Shown here: positions 61,520 to 64,000 of the stretch, one piece after another
Numbering within the stretch: the first letter of the stretch is position 1
Layout: every line of letters starts with the position of its first letter
Source of the DNA: Lichenihabitans sp033947565
Lineage (GTDB): Bacteria; Pseudomonadota; Alphaproteobacteria; Rhizobiales; Beijerinckiaceae
Direction: 5' to 3'
Assembly: GCF_033947565.1 (NCBI RefSeq)
Contig: NZ_JARPVX010000012.1
Location: 26,816-90,815 of the forward strand
DNA: 64,000 nucleotides
Position numbers and translations under genes: made by a program
Notes under the pieces: model-generated
The model's database searches: none
Seen by the model: the letters and a program-made list of their open reading frames with translations, nothing else
Told to the model about the DNA's origin: nothing

Positions 61520-63937
61520 TCAAGCCGACAGCAGTGCGGGAGGCCCCTGGAAGAGGGCCCGCGCTCGGATGCGGTCGGTTTCGCCGAAACTGCTGACCGG
61601 AGCCGGGCGGGCCACCAGGAAGCCTTGAATCTGGTCGCAACCGAGCGCCTGCAGGATCGCGAGCTGTTCCGCGGTTTCGACGCCCTCGGCCGTCACCTGC
61701 AGGCCGAGGTTGTGGCCGAGGTTGACGATGGTCCGGGTCAGGGTCAGGGCCTCGTCGCTCTGGCCGAGCTTCCGGATAAAGGACTTGTCGATCTTGAACT
61801 TGTCGAAGCGGAACAGCTGCAGGTAGCTGAGGCTCGAGAAGCCAGTGCCGAAATCGTCGAGCGCGATGCGGACACCGAGGTCGCGCAGCCGGTTCAGCAC
61901 CGCCACGGCCTTGACGGCGTCGGCCATCAGCACCCCTTCGGTGATCTCGATCACCAGGCGCCCCGGCGCCAGCCCGTGCCGCTCCAGCGCCGACGCCACG
62001 GTGGCGCACACGTCGTCGAGCCGGAACTGCATCGGCGACACGTTGACCGACACGCGCCAGGGCTGCGGCCAGCGGACTGCGGCCGCGCAAGCCGTGTCGA
62101 TCACCCAGGCGCCGATGCGGCCGATCAGACCGGTCTCCTCCGAGAAGGGAATGAAGTCGTTCGGCGGCACCAGGCCGCGGACCGGATGGTTCCAGCGGAT
62201 CAGCGCCTCCAGGGTTTCGACGTCGCCGCTCGCGCCGTTGACGATGGGCTGGTAGTGCAGCATCAGCTCGCCCGCCGCGATGGCGCCTCCGAGCTCCTGC
62301 TCGAGCTGGCGCCGGGCCTGCAGCTGGGCATCCATGGCGGGCTCGAAGAACCGCAGTGCGCCACGGCCCTCGTCCTTGACGCGGTACATGGCGGTATCTG
62401 CCGCCCGCAACAGCGTATCGGGCGTGTCGCCATCGACGGGGTGCAGCGCGATCCCGGCCGAAACACCGATCTCGATATGGTGACCTTCGATCAGGAACGG
62501 CTTGCTCAGGGCTTCGATGACGCGCTGGGCCGTATCGCCCGCCTTCTCGGGATGGGCGACGCCCGCCAAGACGATCACGAATTCGTCACCGCCGATGCGG
62601 GCCAGCATGTCGGTGGCGCCGAGTTCGGCCTGGATCCGCCGTGTCGCCCGCACCAGCAGCGCGTCGCCGACCGCGTGGCCGAACAGGTCGTTGACGGGCT
62701 TGAAGCGGTCGAAGTCGAGGTAGACCACCGCAACGCCCGATCGATCGCGGTCCGCCGTTTCGAGCGCGATCTCGAGCCGCTCCTGCAGCGTGTAGCGGTT
62801 CGGCAGCCCGGTCAGCGCATCGTGTCGGGCCAGGTGCCGGATGCGCGCTTCGTCCCGCTTGCGGTCCGTCAAGTCCCGCAGCGCCATCGCGGTCGCGGGC
62901 TGGCCCCGGTACATCAGGGGTTCGCAGGACAGTTCCACCGTGACGTTGGTGCCGGCCAGTGTCTGCACCTCGACTTCTTCGGGCTTTCGCTCGAGCGCCG
63001 GAAGGGTCATGCGGCGGCACAGGGCCGGCACGCTGCCGGTCGCAAAAAGGCTCATCACGCTTCGGCCGATCAAATCGGATGCGTCCTGCCTGAACAAGCG
63101 TTCGCCGGCGCTGTTCACCTCAAGCACGACGCCGTCGCGCTGCAGGATCAGCACCTCGTGCGACAGATTGGCGAGCAGCCGCATGCGGTCGAGCTCCTGC
63201 ATGGCCCGCTGGGCCAGATGCTGCTCGAGCATCACCGCGATCAAGCTCGCCAGCAGGATCACCAGGCTGACGCCGCCGACCGCCAGCGCCAGCGCGGCGC
63301 CGCCCAGCACCGTTGCCGGCACGTCACCGATCGGCCCCGGCACGATCGTGACGGCCGACATACCGGTGAAATGCAGGCCGCAGATGCCGATCGTCAGCCA
63401 GGCCGCGACCTCGAGCCGGCATCCGAGCCGCGCCAGATCCCGGCTCCGGGCCAATGCCAGGATCGCGAAAGCCAGCGACCACGCGCATGAGGCCGCGACC
63501 GCGGCGCGGTCGAACAGAAGCAGGCCCGGCACCCGCATGGCCGCAACGCCGCAATAATGCATGCCCGCGATGGCGAGGCCCAGCACCGAGCCGCAGAGTG
63601 CCACCACGACCGGCCGCGGAGCCCGCAGCCGAAGCAGCTGAAATGCCGCCCAGGCGCCGCCGACGGGAACCGCGATCGACGCCGCCGTGAGGCCGATCTC
63701 GTAAACGATCGGCAGGCCCGGCATGAAGGCCAGCATGGACACGAAGTGCAGCGACCAGATCGAGCAGCCAAACAAGGTCGCGGCCGCAAAGGTCCACGGC
63801 ACGAACCGCCGGCTGTCGACCTGCGCCCGACCGAGCAGCGTCACGGTGGTGAAGCAGCCGAGGACGCAGATCACCGCCGACAGGGCGACGAGGCGGAGGT
63901 CATGCTCCTGCGCGACGCAATTGAGGACCTTCAGCAT
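61520..63937 (-). CDS. MHYT-PAS-GGDEF-EAL c-di-GMP enzyme
   Basis: An 805-residue signalling protein. Residues 1-230: MHYT sensor, seven membrane helices with repeats LHFVSM, MHYCGVAAM and LHFTGMSAV, proposed to bind copper or sense gases. Then a PAS-like unit (about 245-370), a GGDEF domain with intact RIGGDEF, and an EAL domain with LEALIRW, NVSP, DDFGTGFSS and EGVET. Both catalytic sites look complete. ATG at 63937 (MLKVLNCV) matches usual family starts; ATG at 63970 has a stronger ribosome site (GGGGA) and would add 11 residues. Confidence 0.9.
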   Translation of the reverse strand: MLKVLNCVAQEHDLRLVALSAVICVLGCFTTVTLLGRAQVDSRRFVPWTFAAATLFGCSIWSLHFVSMLAFMPGLPIVYEIGLTAASIAVPVGGAWAAFQLLRLRAPRPVVVALCGSVLGLAIAGMHYCGVAAMRVPGLLLFDRAAVAASCAWSLAFAILALARSRDLARLGCRLEVAAWLTIGICGLHFTGMSAVTIVPGPIGDVPATVLGGAALALAVGGVSLVILLASLIAVMLEQHLAQRAMQELDRMRLLANLSHEVLILQRDGVVLEVNSAGERLFRQDASDLIGRSVMSLFATGSVPALCRRMTLPALERKPEEVEVQTLAGTNVTVELSCEPLMYRGQPATAMALRDLTDRKRDEARIRHLARHDALTGLPNRYTLQERLEIALETADRDRSGVAVVYLDFDRFKPVNDLFGHAVGDALLVRATRRIQAELGATDMLARIGGDEFVIVLAGVAHPEKAGDTAQRVIEALSKPFLIEGHHIEIGVSAGIALHPVDGDTPDTLLRAADTAMYRVKDEGRGALRFFEPAMDAQLQARRQLEQELGGAIAAGELMLHYQPIVNGASGDVETLEALIRWNHPVRGLVPPNDFIPFSEETGLIGRIGAWVIDTACAAAVRWPQPWRVSVNVSPMQFRLDDVCATVASALERHGLAPGRLVIEITEGVLMADAVKAVAVLNRLRDLGVRIALDDFGTGFSSLSYLQLFRFDKFKIDKSFIRKLGQSDEALTLTRTIVNLGHNLGLQVTAEGVETAEQLAILQALGCDQIQGFLVARPAPVSSFGETDRIRARALFQGPPALLSA

Positions 63938-64000
63938 GGTGGCCTGTCGCTGCCCCTGCCGCAGCGGCATGGGTTCCCCTACGGCATGTAGCGGGCGGCG

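Noticed and set aside
61511..61529. GTCGGC-TCAA-GCCGAC hairpin as terminator after the UbiB-family gene
   Set aside because: The stem is only 6 bp, has no T run and lies within and next to the end of the EAL gene on the other strand, so it is better explained as coding sequence.

Overview
The window is a GC-rich chromosomal stretch of an alphaproteobacterium, most likely in the order Hyphomicrobiales (Rhizobiales). Supporting signs are the ispH-thrB-rnhA gene order, an IalB-family protein, a LysR/DUF1127 divergent pair, plant-type GshA, and dispersed palindromes whose translations read like the familiar 'HCERSEAIQ' repeat. I cannot name the genus from the sequence alone.

Layout. 1-4.5 kb: the end of a small gluconate-dehydrogenase-subunit-3-like gene, translationally coupled to an FAD (GMC) dehydrogenase with a four-cysteine cluster, then a Gfo/Idh/MocA oxidoreductase and a DctA-type dicarboxylate carrier. 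4.5-18 kb: housekeeping genes (recJ, parE, an RhlE-type helicase, a LysE exporter, an A-type Fe-S carrier, hspQ, an IalB protein, a peptide-type binding protein coupled to a FrnE-like DsbA protein, tRNA-Ala with its promoter, a frameshifted MHS-family transporter, a YciF-like ferritin-fold protein). 18-31 kb: the str, S10 and part of the spc ribosomal operons on the minus strand (rpsL to rplR). The spc part stops after rplR at a strong terminator; rpsE, rpmD, rplO and secY do not follow.

31-41.6 kb: a UDP-glucuronate decarboxylase-like gene, an azoR/HxlR divergent pair, a diguanylate cyclase, ispH-thrB-rnhA, the DUF1127/LysR pair, a 52-residue Flp pilin overlapping the lysR stop, a Met/Lys/His-rich secreted peptide, gshA and two small secreted proteins. 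41.6-53 kb: a catabolic locus. A minus-strand operon deoR-deoC-ALDH16-type dehydrogenase diverges from a plus-strand operon for a sugar ABC importer (binding protein, ATPase, two permeases), a DUF4432 mutarotase-like protein and a ribokinase-family kinase. A 16-bp dyad resembling the E. coli DeoR operator lies between them. Together the genes can be read as import, anomer conversion, phosphorylation, aldol cleavage and acetaldehyde oxidation of 2-deoxyribose. Three members of one palindromic repeat family punctuate this locus.

53-64 kb: three Tad-type envelope/pilus genes (a TadG-like VWA protein and two TadE-like proteins) without the export machinery, a slipin, a choline-sulfatase (betC) gene without the rest of the bet pathway, a CaCA-family antiporter, a UbiB-family kinase and an MHYT-PAS-GGDEF-EAL c-di-GMP enzyme. 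The observations most worth following up are the cut spc operon, the deoxyribose locus with its operator, the repeats inside that locus, and the hidden Flp pilin.
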